A DNA stretch of 64,000 bases from Clostridium folliculivorans. Its GTDB lineage: Bacteria > Bacillota > Clostridia > Clostridiales > Clostridiaceae. Made by a program: the position numbers and the translations under genes. Under the pieces are notes generated by a model. That model was given only the letters and a program-made list of their open reading frames with translations. It was not told where the DNA came from and searched no databases. The stretch lies in the NCBI RefSeq assembly GCF_024341905.1, contig NZ_BQXY01000009.1:62001-126000 (forward strand). The letters run 5' to 3'. Positions 53,115 through 61,936 of the stretch are shown here, piece after piece (position 1 is the stretch's first letter; every line of letters starts with the position of its first letter).

Positions 53115-54380
53115 ATGAGCTATTTTCTACATATATACAAGAAACTATCTAAATATGTAAAAGTTAATACAATGATAATTTTTTTGTTAATCATATTATT
53201 TACCATATCCTTAAGAATTTTAGAAAGATATCAATTTTACAATTTCTATGAAGTTATAAATAGGCTTAAACTTGTAATAGTGATACTCTCTCTCATTTTT
53301 TTGTATATATGCCTTAAATATCTTTCATACGAACATCGATCAATACCTATAGCTATTTTTTTTTGTTATATGTATTTTTGTTTTGAATTTATATTTAGGC
53401 AAGTTTTTATTAATTTAAATATAAACGGAGCCAATGATAATCTTATTATAAGTAAGGTTAGCTATCCATTTGCTATAGGTCTTACTTTAAGGCCTATAAT
53501 TATATTGTTTTCATTAAGATACAATAGAATTAATATTTTTCAGACAAGGAAAAAGAATAGTATACTACTTATGCTTGGATTATTGTTGGGACTATGTACT
53601 GCTTTATTGGACATTTATATAATATTGCCGCAATGTTTGTATTTATCCGAGCAAAAAATAGTAATAACTTATATAAATACTTTACTGGTAAACTCATTTG
53701 TAGTTATTATTTTAATAATATATAACATTAATAATAAGGATAATCTTTCAAATTTATTAATATACTCAACGTTGTTACCTATTTTTGTAAAGTATTATGC
53801 CTTCTATTCAGGTGGACAAAACACTGTTTTTATAGTTGCAGCCGAAGTTGTAATGATTGCAGTACTAATTATGGCGTTAATTTACTTGAAAATTGCATAT
53901 AACACATTAATTAGTAAACAGTCAAATATAGTTGAAGTTGGATATAAAAATAATGATATAATAAGAGAAGCGTGCATTGATAATGAAATAGGACATGTTG
54001 TAAAAAGTTACTCAAAAAATATTGAAAGTTTTATTGAGTCATATATGGCGATTGAAGATAATTTACAGGAAATCTTATTTTTAGTAGATGTAAATGGGAG
54101 AATAAACTTTGCATCAAAAAGGTTCTATTCTCTATCTGGGCTTGAAGAAAAGCGAGTAGTTGGAACTAGTTTTTTTACTATAACCCATCCAGAAGAAATA
54201 TTAAAAGCTAGGATGCTCATTAATTTAGAAAAAAGCAACACTACACCTATAGTACATAGAATAAGAAAAAATAATGGTAACTATATTCTTGCTGAATCAA
54301 TTACTGATTTTATTTTTGAAGAAGGTAATATTGCTGGGAAGCTTATTGTAGCAAAGGATCTAAATTATGAAAATCTATGA
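53115..54380 (+). CDS. Membrane protein with C-terminal PAS domain, no kinase
   Basis: A protein of 421 residues from ATG 53115, after AGGTGG. About eight N-terminal helices (residues 20-265) form a 7TM-like or MASE-type sensor, then a short helix and a PAS domain (LQEILFLVDVNGRINFASKRFYSLSGLEEKRVVG). It ends just after the PAS core (GKLIVAKDLNYENL). No histidine kinase, GGDEF or other output domain. It lies 23 bp before a sensor kinase with the same N-terminal architecture, so it may be its partner receptor or a duplicate that lost the kinase. Confidence 0.72.
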   Translation: MSYFLHIYKKLSKYVKVNTMIIFLLIILFTISLRILERYQFYNFYEVINRLKLVIVILSLIFLYICLKYLSYEHRSIPIAIFFCYMYFCFEFIFRQVFINLNINGANDNLIISKVSYPFAIGLTLRPIIILFSLRYNRINIFQTRKKNSILLMLGLLLGLCTALLDIYIILPQCLYLSEQKIVITYINTLLVNSFVVIILIIYNINNKDNLSNLLIYSTLLPIFVKYYAFYSGGQNTVFIVAAEVVMIAVLIMALIYLKIAYNTLISKQSNIVEVGYKNNDIIREACIDNEIGHVVKSYSKNIESFIESYMAIEDNLQEILFLVDVNGRINFASKRFYSLSGLEEKRVVGTSFFTITHPEEILKARMLINLEKSNTTPIVHRIRKNNGNYILAESITDFIFEEGNIAGKLIVAKDLNYENL

Positions 54381-54403
54381 ATTATTATGGAAGGATAACA
54401 AGT

Positions 54404-57181
54404 ATGAATCATAAAAATGCCGAGAAAAACTTCTCATATTTTAGTATTTATATAGGATTTATATTTCTAATTCTTTTAGAATATGGCTCTAATATAGATA
54501 TTAAAATATCAAAATCTTATATAAATGGTATGATACCAGCGGAGACTATATTTACTTTTATAGTTGCGTTTATGATTTTAATATACTTTGAAGTATCAAA
54601 AAAAAGTTATATATTGTTTATTGGATTAAGTACAATTACTTTATTTGCTACAAAGTTTATTGAATGCATTGAGCTTATGAGCAAGGGCAGTGGTTTAATT
54701 AGTATATATAATCAAGCCTTCTTATCTACAAGATATAATACACTAAGTTTTATAATTACAGTTGGCTCTATTTACTTCCTTTACAACAATAAAGAACTTA
54801 AGAGGATAAGTGGACAAAGCGTGTGTATATATTCTGTCATTAGCTTCTCTATAGGAGTAGCATTATACTATATAGATATAAAATTCTTATACGGATATTT
54901 AAGTAATAGGGGTATATACTGGAGAACTATAATGACAATAATAGATCTAGTTGGGATTATTGTGCTAGCTATTGTATTGATAAAAAAGCAAAAAGAATAC
55001 AAGGATCCTATGATGAAGTTTTTTATTGCTTCAACTATGTTTGAGTTTTTCAATCATGTCTATACATTTTGTGATTTAGGACAGAGAACTGCACTTATCT
55101 ATTTTGCTGATATCTTCTATATTCTATCTATTTCAACGGTAATTATTGGCATATGTATTTGTGTTAAAAATAAATATATGGATGCAAAAAATATAATAGA
55201 TAATACTAATATATTTAGAACAGACATGCTTAAGTATTACAAGATCATACAAGAAATGCCTAGTATTGTGTTCATTTTAGATAAGCGAGGAATTATACGT
55301 TTTACTAATATAGCAGCAGATGAATTCATTAAGGAAAATTACAGTGAAGATCCGGTTGAAGGGAAAAACATCAATGATATTTTGCCAAATCGAAAGAATC
55401 GTTCTTTAAATAAAATCAATAAAGTTATAGATATGGAAAAGCAATGGAGTGGTGAAAGTAAGCTAATAGGTAAGGACGGGAAGAACTTTTACTTTAATGT
55501 ATTTATAAATGAGTTTGATATTGATGAAGATACCTTCTATTTAGGTGTTATGAATGATAACACAAGCTATATTGATATGTCTCTACAGTTACAGAAGAGT
55601 GAGAAGAAATTTAGACAAATCACGGACAGTGTCCATGACTTAATATGCAAGATTGATATAGAAGGAAGGATAGATTACTGTTCCCCTTCTTATACTAATC
55701 TCTTTGGTGGTAACTATGAAGACTATAAGAGGGTGCCTTGGGTACATAATGTAGTTGAAAATGATGTTGAACAAGTATTGCAAGATATGAGATTATGTTT
55801 GGAAAAAAACAAAATAGTGACAAATGAATGTAAAATGAAGTCTGGCAAGAATACATATATTTACGTGAATTATGTTATTAATCCTGTAGAAGAAAAAGAT
55901 AAAATTGATAGTGCTATTATAAGTGCTAGAAATATAACTTATAAGAAATTAGCTGAAAAGGAATTAAAAGAAAGCGAAAGAAAGTACTCTGAAATATTCA
56001 ACATGTGTCCTGATATGATATATGTACTTGACTCTAAAAGCTTAAGGATTACAGATGTAAATCCTGCAATGTGTGAACTTTTAGGTAAAAGTAAAGAGAG
56101 TATTTTAAATAGGTATCTAAAGCAGGTGTTTGATGATATTGACTACGAAAGTGAAGTTAATATAATTAAATACTTAAATGAAGGGTTAATAGTTAGGGGA
56201 CATGAGATATCATTTTTATTCTACGGAGAGTCTAGATATTTAGAAGTAAACTATTCACCTTTAATAGAGGATGGTGAACTTACAAAGATTATATGTTTAG
56301 CAAGGGATATTACTGAGAAGAAGAAAATGGTTGAGCTTAAGGAAGAGCATGAAAAGGATAGGAAAAAGCTAGATGAGGCTTTACAATATGATCAATTGAA
56401 AACAGAATTTTTTGCTAACATATCTCATGAGCTCAGAACGCCAATAAATGTTATATTCTCTGTTATACAAGTTTTGGATTTATATAAGAATAAGGAAGAT
56501 ATAACGAAGATGCCTTACGATAAATATAGTAATGTACTAAGGCAAAACTGTTATAGATTGCTAAGGCTCATAAACAATTTAATTGATATAACCAAAATTG
56601 ATGCTGGTTACCTAAAACTTAACTGTGGAGTATATGATGTAATCAAAATTGTAGAAGATATAACTATATCTGTTGTTACCTATGCTGAAAATAAAGGGAT
56701 TGAAGTGATATTTGATACATTTGTAGAAGAATTATATATTTACTGTGATCCAGACAAAATCGAAAGAATAATACTAAATCTTTTATCAAATGCCATTAAA
56801 TTTACAGATTCAAATGGCAAAATATCAGTATTGGTAGAACAAATTGAGGATAATGTGAGGATAGCAATAAAAGATGATGGGAGAGGAATCCCAGAGGATC
56901 AGATAAATATTATATTTGAAAGATTTAGACAAGTAGACAAGTCTTTGGCTAGAGAGCATGAAGGAAGTGGAATAGGACTTTCTTTGGTGAAATCTTTAGT
57001 TGAGTTACACGGAGGCACGGTAAGTGCGAAGAGTATTTTAAATAAAGGAAGTGAATTCATAATAAATCTACCAATAACCAGAATTAAGGAGATTGAAGAA
57101 ACTCCAATAATAATTTCTAATGAGGATAGTAGAATTGAACGAATTAATATTGAGTTTTCTGATATATATGAAATATGTTAA
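54404..57181 (+). CDS. Orphan sensor histidine kinase with 7TM (MASE3-like) domain and three PAS domains
   Basis: A protein of 925 residues from ATG 54404 (GGAAGGA eight bases upstream; ATG 54377 has no site). Seven or eight helices in the first 265 residues, then PAS units beginning MPSIVFILDKRG, VHDLICKIDIEG and CPDMIYVLDSK, then a HisKA with EFFANISHELRTPINVIFS and an ATPase domain (NLLSNAIKFTDSNG, DDGRGIPEDQI, GSGIGLSLVKSLVELHGG). No response regulator gene is beside it. Such orphan kinases in clostridia can phosphorylate Spo0A; this is inference. Confidence 0.88.
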   Translation: MNHKNAEKNFSYFSIYIGFIFLILLEYGSNIDIKISKSYINGMIPAETIFTFIVAFMILIYFEVSKKSYILFIGLSTITLFATKFIECIELMSKGSGLISIYNQAFLSTRYNTLSFIITVGSIYFLYNNKELKRISGQSVCIYSVISFSIGVALYYIDIKFLYGYLSNRGIYWRTIMTIIDLVGIIVLAIVLIKKQKEYKDPMMKFFIASTMFEFFNHVYTFCDLGQRTALIYFADIFYILSISTVIIGICICVKNKYMDAKNIIDNTNIFRTDMLKYYKIIQEMPSIVFILDKRGIIRFTNIAADEFIKENYSEDPVEGKNINDILPNRKNRSLNKINKVIDMEKQWSGESKLIGKDGKNFYFNVFINEFDIDEDTFYLGVMNDNTSYIDMSLQLQKSEKKFRQITDSVHDLICKIDIEGRIDYCSPSYTNLFGGNYEDYKRVPWVHNVVENDVEQVLQDMRLCLEKNKIVTNECKMKSGKNTYIYVNYVINPVEEKDKIDSAIISARNITYKKLAEKELKESERKYSEIFNMCPDMIYVLDSKSLRITDVNPAMCELLGKSKESILNRYLKQVFDDIDYESEVNIIKYLNEGLIVRGHEISFLFYGESRYLEVNYSPLIEDGELTKIICLARDITEKKKMVELKEEHEKDRKKLDEALQYDQLKTEFFANISHELRTPINVIFSVIQVLDLYKNKEDITKMPYDKYSNVLRQNCYRLLRLINNLIDITKIDAGYLKLNCGVYDVIKIVEDITISVVTYAENKGIEVIFDTFVEELYIYCDPDKIERIILNLLSNAIKFTDSNGKISVLVEQIEDNVRIAIKDDGRGIPEDQINIIFERFRQVDKSLAREHEGSGIGLSLVKSLVELHGGTVSAKSILNKGSEFIINLPITRIKEIEETPIIISNEDSRIERINIEFSDIYEIC

Positions 57182-57414
57182 AGTAGTATGTCAATTTAAG
57201 CTTCGTTACATAGTATATAGTTAGAGTTCCTTGTGGAAATTAAATACAATGACTTTAAGGAATTTGATTATAGTGATATAATTAACAGGATTTGATTTTT
57301 TATGTACTCTTTATAAAATTATATTATAGATGATCTATAAGTAACTTCATTTTGTCATTACAAAAAGAGGTACTTAAATAAAGAGTAAACAAGAAGTTCT
57401 TTGGAGGGATTATA

Positions 57415-58317
57415 ATGAGAGTCGGAGTTATAATGGGGGGAATATCCTCAGAAAGAGAAGTTTCTTTGAATAGCGGACAATCTATATTAGCCAATTTAAA
57501 TAAGGATAAGTACGAGATTATTCCAATAGTTATAGATGCTAAGGAAGATTTATTTACAAAAGTTAAAGAAATAGATTTTGCGCTGCTAGCTTTACATGGA
57601 AAATTCGGAGAAGATGGAACAGTTCAAGCAGTACTTCAGACCATGGGAATACCTTATTCTGGGTGTGATACTTTAAGTAGTGCTGTTTGTATGGATAAGG
57701 ATATGACTAAGAAGATATTAAAATCAAGGGATATAAGAACTGCACCTTGGTTTAATGTTAAGTCACTAGATGATATTGACTATATGAAAATAGATAATTT
57801 GGGATATCCAGTAGTTGTAAAGCCTAATAATGGTGGATCATCAGTAGCTACTTTTGTAATTAAAGAAGAGTCAGAAATTGAGAATGCGGTTATCGAAGCC
57901 TTAAAATGGGACAAAGAAGTTATGATTGAAAAATATATAAAAGGTGATGAAATAACATGTCCGATTTTGGATGGACAGATGTTTCCAGTGCTTGCTATAA
58001 AGCCTAAATCAGCTTTTTTTGATTACACATCAAAATATTCAGATGGTGGGGCAGATGAGTTTATAGTAGAATTAGAACCTTCACTTCATAAACAGGTTGA
58101 AGAAATGGCACTAGCAACCTATAATGCTCTTAAATGTAGTGTTTACGCAAGAGTTGATATGATAGTTAGTGAAGGTATTCCATATATATTAGAAGTTAAT
58201 ACATTACCAGGAATGACAAAGAATAGCCTTTTTCCAAAAAGTGCAGCAGGAAAAAATGTAGACTTTAGTAAGTTGCTAGATTTAATAATAGAAACTTCAA
58301 TAAAGGAACGTACTTAA
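57415..58317 (+). CDS. ddl: D-alanine-D-alanine ligase
   Basis: A 300-residue ATP-grasp ligase making D-Ala-D-Ala for peptidoglycan. [14 protein letters not shown] at the N-terminus, [29 protein letters not shown], and [18 protein letters not shown] near the end. The omega-loop region reads [16 protein letters not shown], where typical Ddl has a YDYxAKY pattern; substrate choice (Ala or Ser) cannot be settled by eye. GGAGGG before ATG. Followed by a terminator and the PAP2/VanRS-like genes. Confidence 0.92.
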   Translation: MRVGVIMGGISSEREVSLNSGQSILANLNKDKYEIIPIVIDAKEDLFTKVKEIDFALLALHGKFGEDGTVQAVLQTMGIPYSGCDTLSSAVCMDKDMTKKILKSRDIRTAPWFNVKSLDDIDYMKIDNLGYPVVVKPNNGGSSVATFVIKEESEIENAVIEALKWDKEVMIEKYIKGDEITCPILDGQMFPVLAIKPKSAFFDYTSKYSDGGADEFIVELEPSLHKQVEEMALATYNALKCSVYARVDMIVSEGIPYILEVNTLPGMTKNSLFPKSAAGKNVDFSKLLDLIIETSIKERT

Positions 58318-58336
58318 AGATAAAATTAATAAACCT

Positions 58337-58373
58337 AAGCCATGATCTTTTTTATTGAGGTCATGGCTTTTAA
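58337..58373 (+). terminator. Terminator after ddl
   Basis: AAGCCATGA (58337-58345) and TCATGGCTT (58361-58369) form the stem, then TTT. Confidence 0.75.
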
Positions 58374-58437
58374 CATCTTTGGGGTAAGTAGCATATTATT
58401 CTTAATGTATAGGTAAGTATAAACTTCAGCGAATTTT

Positions 58438-58494
58438 TATTAAGATAATATTAAGAATTTACCCAATTATTTATTAAGAATTAACATGTATAAT
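58438..58494 (+). promoter_or_regulatory. OmpR-type direct repeats at a promoter before the PAP2-RR-HK genes
   Basis: TATTAAGA at 58438-58445 and again at 58449-58456, 11 bp apart, plus a third copy at 58472-58479 (23 bp on). A TATAAT lies at 58489-58494, without a good -35, as expected for activator-dependent promoters. The response regulator at 59256 is the likely binder. A B-like fragment follows near 58545-58570. Confidence 0.55.
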
Positions 58495-58647
58495 AGAAAT
58501 ATAGAATTAGATGTTTGTAAAATTACTATGTTTAATAGTAATATTAATAGTGTGGCATTAAATATGAAACACTTCAATTTGAAAATATTAAGTTAAATAT
58601 ATTATTTAATTATTAAGATTAATTTGATAAAGATTAGGGAGATTGTT

Positions 58648-59310
58648 ATGAGAAACAAGTTAAAACATGCGCTTTTTGTTCTGCCATACTTTTTTATAGG
58701 AGTGTTATACCAATATTTTAATAAACCTATTAATGGTAATGTCCATAGCCTCATGACTTCTATAGATAGAAGTATACCTTTTGTTAAGGCGTTTATAATT
58801 CCATATTATATATGGTATATTTTTATTGGATTTGCCATTTTATATCTTTTGGTTAATAATACTAAAGAATATTATAAATATGTAATTTGTTTATGTGTAG
58901 GTGAATTAATTTGCATATGTATATATCTAGTTTTTCAAACTACAGTACCTAGACCTATAGTTATTGGTAACGATATTTTAAGCAATTTAATAAAAAATAT
59001 ATATGAAATAGACAGACCGTACAATTGTTTTCCAAGTATACATGTTCTTACTACATCAATAACTATGATATGTCTGTGGAAAAATAAAGACTTAAAAACT
59101 TGGTTTAAAATTGTAATTCAAATAGTAGGGATTTCTATAATATTATCTACTTTATTTGTAAAACAGCATGCAATTATAGATGCAGTTGCAGGAAGTATAC
59201 TAGCCTTAAGCGTATTTAGTTTTGTGAATATCATGGAAGAGGTAGGTGTAAGATATTGGAGAAGGAAACAATACTTATCGTTGACGACGAAAAAGAAATA
59301 CGAGATTTAG
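58648..59310 (+). CDS. PAP2-superfamily membrane phosphatase
   Basis: A protein of 220 residues from ATG 58648 (site GGGAG; an earlier TTG at 58624 is unsupported). About six helices. PAP2 motifs: VPRPIV (part of C1), CFPSIHVLTT (C2, with PSIH in place of PSGH) and VKQHAIIDAVAG (C3). Likely dephosphorylates a lipid pyrophosphate or related lipid in the membrane, possibly undecaprenyl pyrophosphate recycling. Its end overlaps the response regulator gene by 55 bp. Confidence 0.82.
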   Translation: MRNKLKHALFVLPYFFIGVLYQYFNKPINGNVHSLMTSIDRSIPFVKAFIIPYYIWYIFIGFAILYLLVNNTKEYYKYVICLCVGELICICIYLVFQTTVPRPIVIGNDILSNLIKNIYEIDRPYNCFPSIHVLTTSITMICLWKNKDLKTWFKIVIQIVGISIILSTLFVKQHAIIDAVAGSILALSVFSFVNIMEEVGVRYWRRKQYLSLTTKKKYEI

Positions 59311-59957
59311 TAGAGATTTATCTTAAGAATGATGGATATGACACAATAAAAGCTTCTGATGGGCAGGAAGCACTTGAAGTTTTAAAAAAAAGTGATGTTG
59401 ACTTAATAATATTAGATGTTATGATGCCTAAGCTTGATGGAATAGAAGCATGTATGAAGATAAGAGAAGAAAGAAATACGCCTATAATAATGTTATCTGC
59501 GAAAAGTGAGGATATGGATAAGATTTTTGGACTCACAACAGGTGCTGACGATTATCTAACTAAACCATTTAATCCATTAGAATTACTTGCAAGGGTAAAA
59601 TCGCAGTTAAGAAGATACATTAAGTTAAATAATAATGTAATTCAGAAAAAGAAAGATAATGTTATAGAAATAGAAGATTTAACAATTAATATAGAAACAC
59701 ATCAAATAGATATTAACGGTAAAGAAGTAAAGCTTACACCAATTGAATTCGACATACTAGCTCTTTTAGCCGAAAATAGGGGGAAGGTATTTTCTATAGA
59801 AAATATTTATGAGAGTGTTTGGAATGAAAGCTTTATACAATCAGATAATACAGTTATGGTGCATATAAGAAAGATAAGAGAAAAACTTGAGGAAAACCCT
59901 AGAAAGCCTAAATATATCAAAACTGTTTGGGGAGTAGGATATAAAATTGAGAAGTAA
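59256..59957 (+). CDS. VanR-like OmpR-family response regulator
   Basis: A 233-residue regulator. Starts at TTG 59256, seven bases after AGGTG, inside the PAP2 gene. Receiver with VDDE, phospho-Asp in LIILDVMMPKLDGI, LSAK and TKPF; winged helix (LTPIEFDILALLAENRG; VWGVGYKIEK). Sequence resembles VanR of glycopeptide-sensing systems and the regulator at 10942. Overlaps the kinase start. No vanHAX genes are present, so a resistance role is not implied. Confidence 0.92.
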   Translation: MEKETILIVDDEKEIRDLVEIYLKNDGYDTIKASDGQEALEVLKKSDVDLIILDVMMPKLDGIEACMKIREERNTPIIMLSAKSEDMDKIFGLTTGADDYLTKPFNPLELLARVKSQLRRYIKLNNNVIQKKKDNVIEIEDLTINIETHQIDINGKEVKLTPIEFDILALLAENRGKVFSIENIYESVWNESFIQSDNTVMVHIRKIREKLEENPRKPKYIKTVWGVGYKIEK

Positions 59958-61476
59958 AAAGTTTCTAAAGTTTAGATTTATCAGATGGGTATGGAACTGG
60001 AAGATAATGAAACCAGTTAGAATAGTATTCAAGATCTTTAAGGAGAGAATGGAAAGAAGTATTAGGTTCGAACTTGTAGTTACTTTTGGAATCTGTTTTC
60101 TGATATCACTTATAGCTTATGGTATATCTAATGATATATTACGGGATAATTATAAATCAGCCACCCTTGTATATGATGATAGCGAAATACAGGATAGAGC
60201 TCAGAGGTTTTCTAATTATTTGATAAATACTAAGGATTTGGCTATAACTAATTCTAGTGATATTCAAAAAAGTGTAGAAAGGTTTTATGGGGTTGATGCA
60301 AATGAAAAGGTGATATTAACAGATTTAGATGGAAAAATTATATACAAAACTAAAAATGTAATTCAAAATTCAGTTGATGTCTATGCAACTATAAAATATG
60401 CTATGGATTCTTATTCTGATAGATATAAAAATCAATACAGGACTGAAGGAAAGGAATTTGTAATATTTTATCCGCTTAACATAAAAGATGAGAAACTTTA
60501 TCTATTCATTTTTGCAACTCCACAGGCTAGGATGGAGTACAACCAAACATATTCATCGAACTCTATAATGGCCGTTATCATAGCTGTAATAGTATTTGTG
60601 ACAAGTTTCATATATATAACAAATAAAAAAATGAAATATATAGAGGAAATTTCAGAAGGGCTAAGGAAGATTGCGTCAGGTGATTTGAGCTTTAGAATAA
60701 ATGGAAGAGGAAAAGATGAACTGAATAATTTGGCGGAAAATATTAACTATATGGCTTCAGAGATAATGAATAGAATTGAAGCAGAAAGAAAGGCTGAGAA
60801 GACAAAAAATGAACTCATAACAAATGTTTCGCATGATCTTAGAACACCCCTTACCTCTGTAATGGGATATATAGGACTTCTTAAGGATGGAAAGTACGAA
60901 AATGAAGACCAGATGAAAGAGTATATGAACATAGCTTTTAATAAATCTGAGAAAATAAAAATACTTTTAGAAGATCTTTTTGAGTATACAAAATTAACTA
61001 ATCAGGGAGTAAGCTTATATAAAGAGCAAGTTAACTTAAATGAGTTTTTATCTCAGCTAATAGAAGAACTTATGCCTCTTTTTGATGAAAGAGGACTTAG
61101 AATACATAAAGATTTTACTGATGAAAGATTAGAAGCTAATATTGATGTAAGTAAAATGCTAAGAGCTTTTGAAAATCTATTAGGAAATGCTATAAAGTAT
61201 TCATTTGAGAATACAAGTATAACTGTAAGTTTAAAAAAAGAAAATGAATATGCGCTTATATCTATAAAAAATAAGGGCGAAAATATACCAAGAGAAAAGC
61301 TGGAAAAACTGTTTGAAAGATTTTATAGAGCAGACGAATCTAGAACCTCTGAAAATGTAAGTGGTAGTGGCCTTGGACTTGCAATATGCAAAAATATCGT
61401 AGAACTTCATAGTGGACGTATCTGGGCAGAATGCTATGGTAATGACATAAAGTTCTCCGTGATGATAAGATTATAG
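59947..61476 (+). CDS. VanS-like sensor histidine kinase
   Basis: A 509-residue kinase. TTG at 59947 with AGGA seven bases upstream is taken as start; ATG 60007 and 60049 are alternatives. Helices near residues 45-62 and 205-225, outer sensor region between, HAMP (EEISEGLRKIASGDLSFRI), HisKA with NVSHDLRTPLTSVMGYIG near residue 298, ATPase domain (NLLGNAIKYSFE, SGSGLGLAI, with a KNKGENIPREKLEKLF segment). Works with the regulator at 59256. Location after ddl and PAP2 suggests cell-wall or lipid-carrier stress. Confidence 0.92.
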   Translation: MRSKKFLKFRFIRWVWNWKIMKPVRIVFKIFKERMERSIRFELVVTFGICFLISLIAYGISNDILRDNYKSATLVYDDSEIQDRAQRFSNYLINTKDLAITNSSDIQKSVERFYGVDANEKVILTDLDGKIIYKTKNVIQNSVDVYATIKYAMDSYSDRYKNQYRTEGKEFVIFYPLNIKDEKLYLFIFATPQARMEYNQTYSSNSIMAVIIAVIVFVTSFIYITNKKMKYIEEISEGLRKIASGDLSFRINGRGKDELNNLAENINYMASEIMNRIEAERKAEKTKNELITNVSHDLRTPLTSVMGYIGLLKDGKYENEDQMKEYMNIAFNKSEKIKILLEDLFEYTKLTNQGVSLYKEQVNLNEFLSQLIEELMPLFDERGLRIHKDFTDERLEANIDVSKMLRAFENLLGNAIKYSFENTSITVSLKKENEYALISIKNKGENIPREKLEKLFERFYRADESRTSENVSGSGLGLAICKNIVELHSGRIWAECYGNDIKFSVMIRL

Positions 61477-61497
61477 TTTCTATACGCAAACTCTTTA

Positions 61498-61605
61498 GAT
61501 GGATGACTCTATAATTTGAGTTGTATTTTTAAAAACTTTGCTCAGTATCAGTAGAATTTTTAAAAATAATCTTGAATTTGAGGATATCCATCCTTTTTTA
61601 TTGTA
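61498..61605. repeat. Long imperfect inverted repeat with D-type core
   Basis: GATGGATGACTC (61498 onward) and ATATCCATCC (61587-61596) are the ends of a roughly 100-bp palindrome. The centre ATTTTTAAAAACTTTGCTCAG to AGTAGAATTTTTAAAAATAA matches the D core with weakened arms. CCTTTTTTATT after it may also make it the terminator of the kinase gene. Confidence 0.5.
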
Positions 61606-61639
61606 ATTAATAGTTAGTTCTAAACTAGTACATCTTTAT

Positions 61640-61839
61640 ATAAATTTAGGTGTTCCTACGGGAGATACTATATGAACGAGCTATTAGAATTAAATGATTT
61701 TTGGAGATTAAATGGCGTTAAGAAATTGTATTGTCCGAACGTAGTGAGTTATACAATTTTAGACATTTAATCGGAAAAAATCATATTAATTCTTTGCGAA
61801 GGTCATCAAAGTATCGGTAGTAGGAGCACCTAAATTTAT
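61640..61839. repeat. Family A palindromic repeat, copy A10
   Basis: The ends TAAATTTAGGTGTTCCTAC and GTAGGAGCACCTAAATTTA differ at one position over 19. The orientation is that of A4. GGGAGATACTAT precedes an ATG (61672) opening a 33-codon frame MNELLELNDFWRLNGVKK and onward. The A core reads GTCCGAACGTAGTGAGTT on this strand. Confidence 0.82.
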
Positions 61840-61936
61840 TATGGGTACACGATAAAGAAAATTTTATTATTTTGTAACGTTACTTGGACTACTATAATAT
61901 CCTAATGGTATGAGTATTATTATAGTTGGAGGAACT

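Noticed and set aside
59256..59310. Frameshift fusing PAP2 and response regulator
   Set aside because: Both proteins are full length with their own motifs, and the regulator has a ribosome site before its TTG; this is a normal overlap.
57415..61476. Glycopeptide resistance cluster
   Set aside because: vanH, vanX and a VanA-type ligase are absent; the ligase looks like housekeeping Ddl.
323..61839. Insertion sequences
   Set aside because: No transposase frame in any copy; the elements are only 50-400 bp, so at most non-autonomous.
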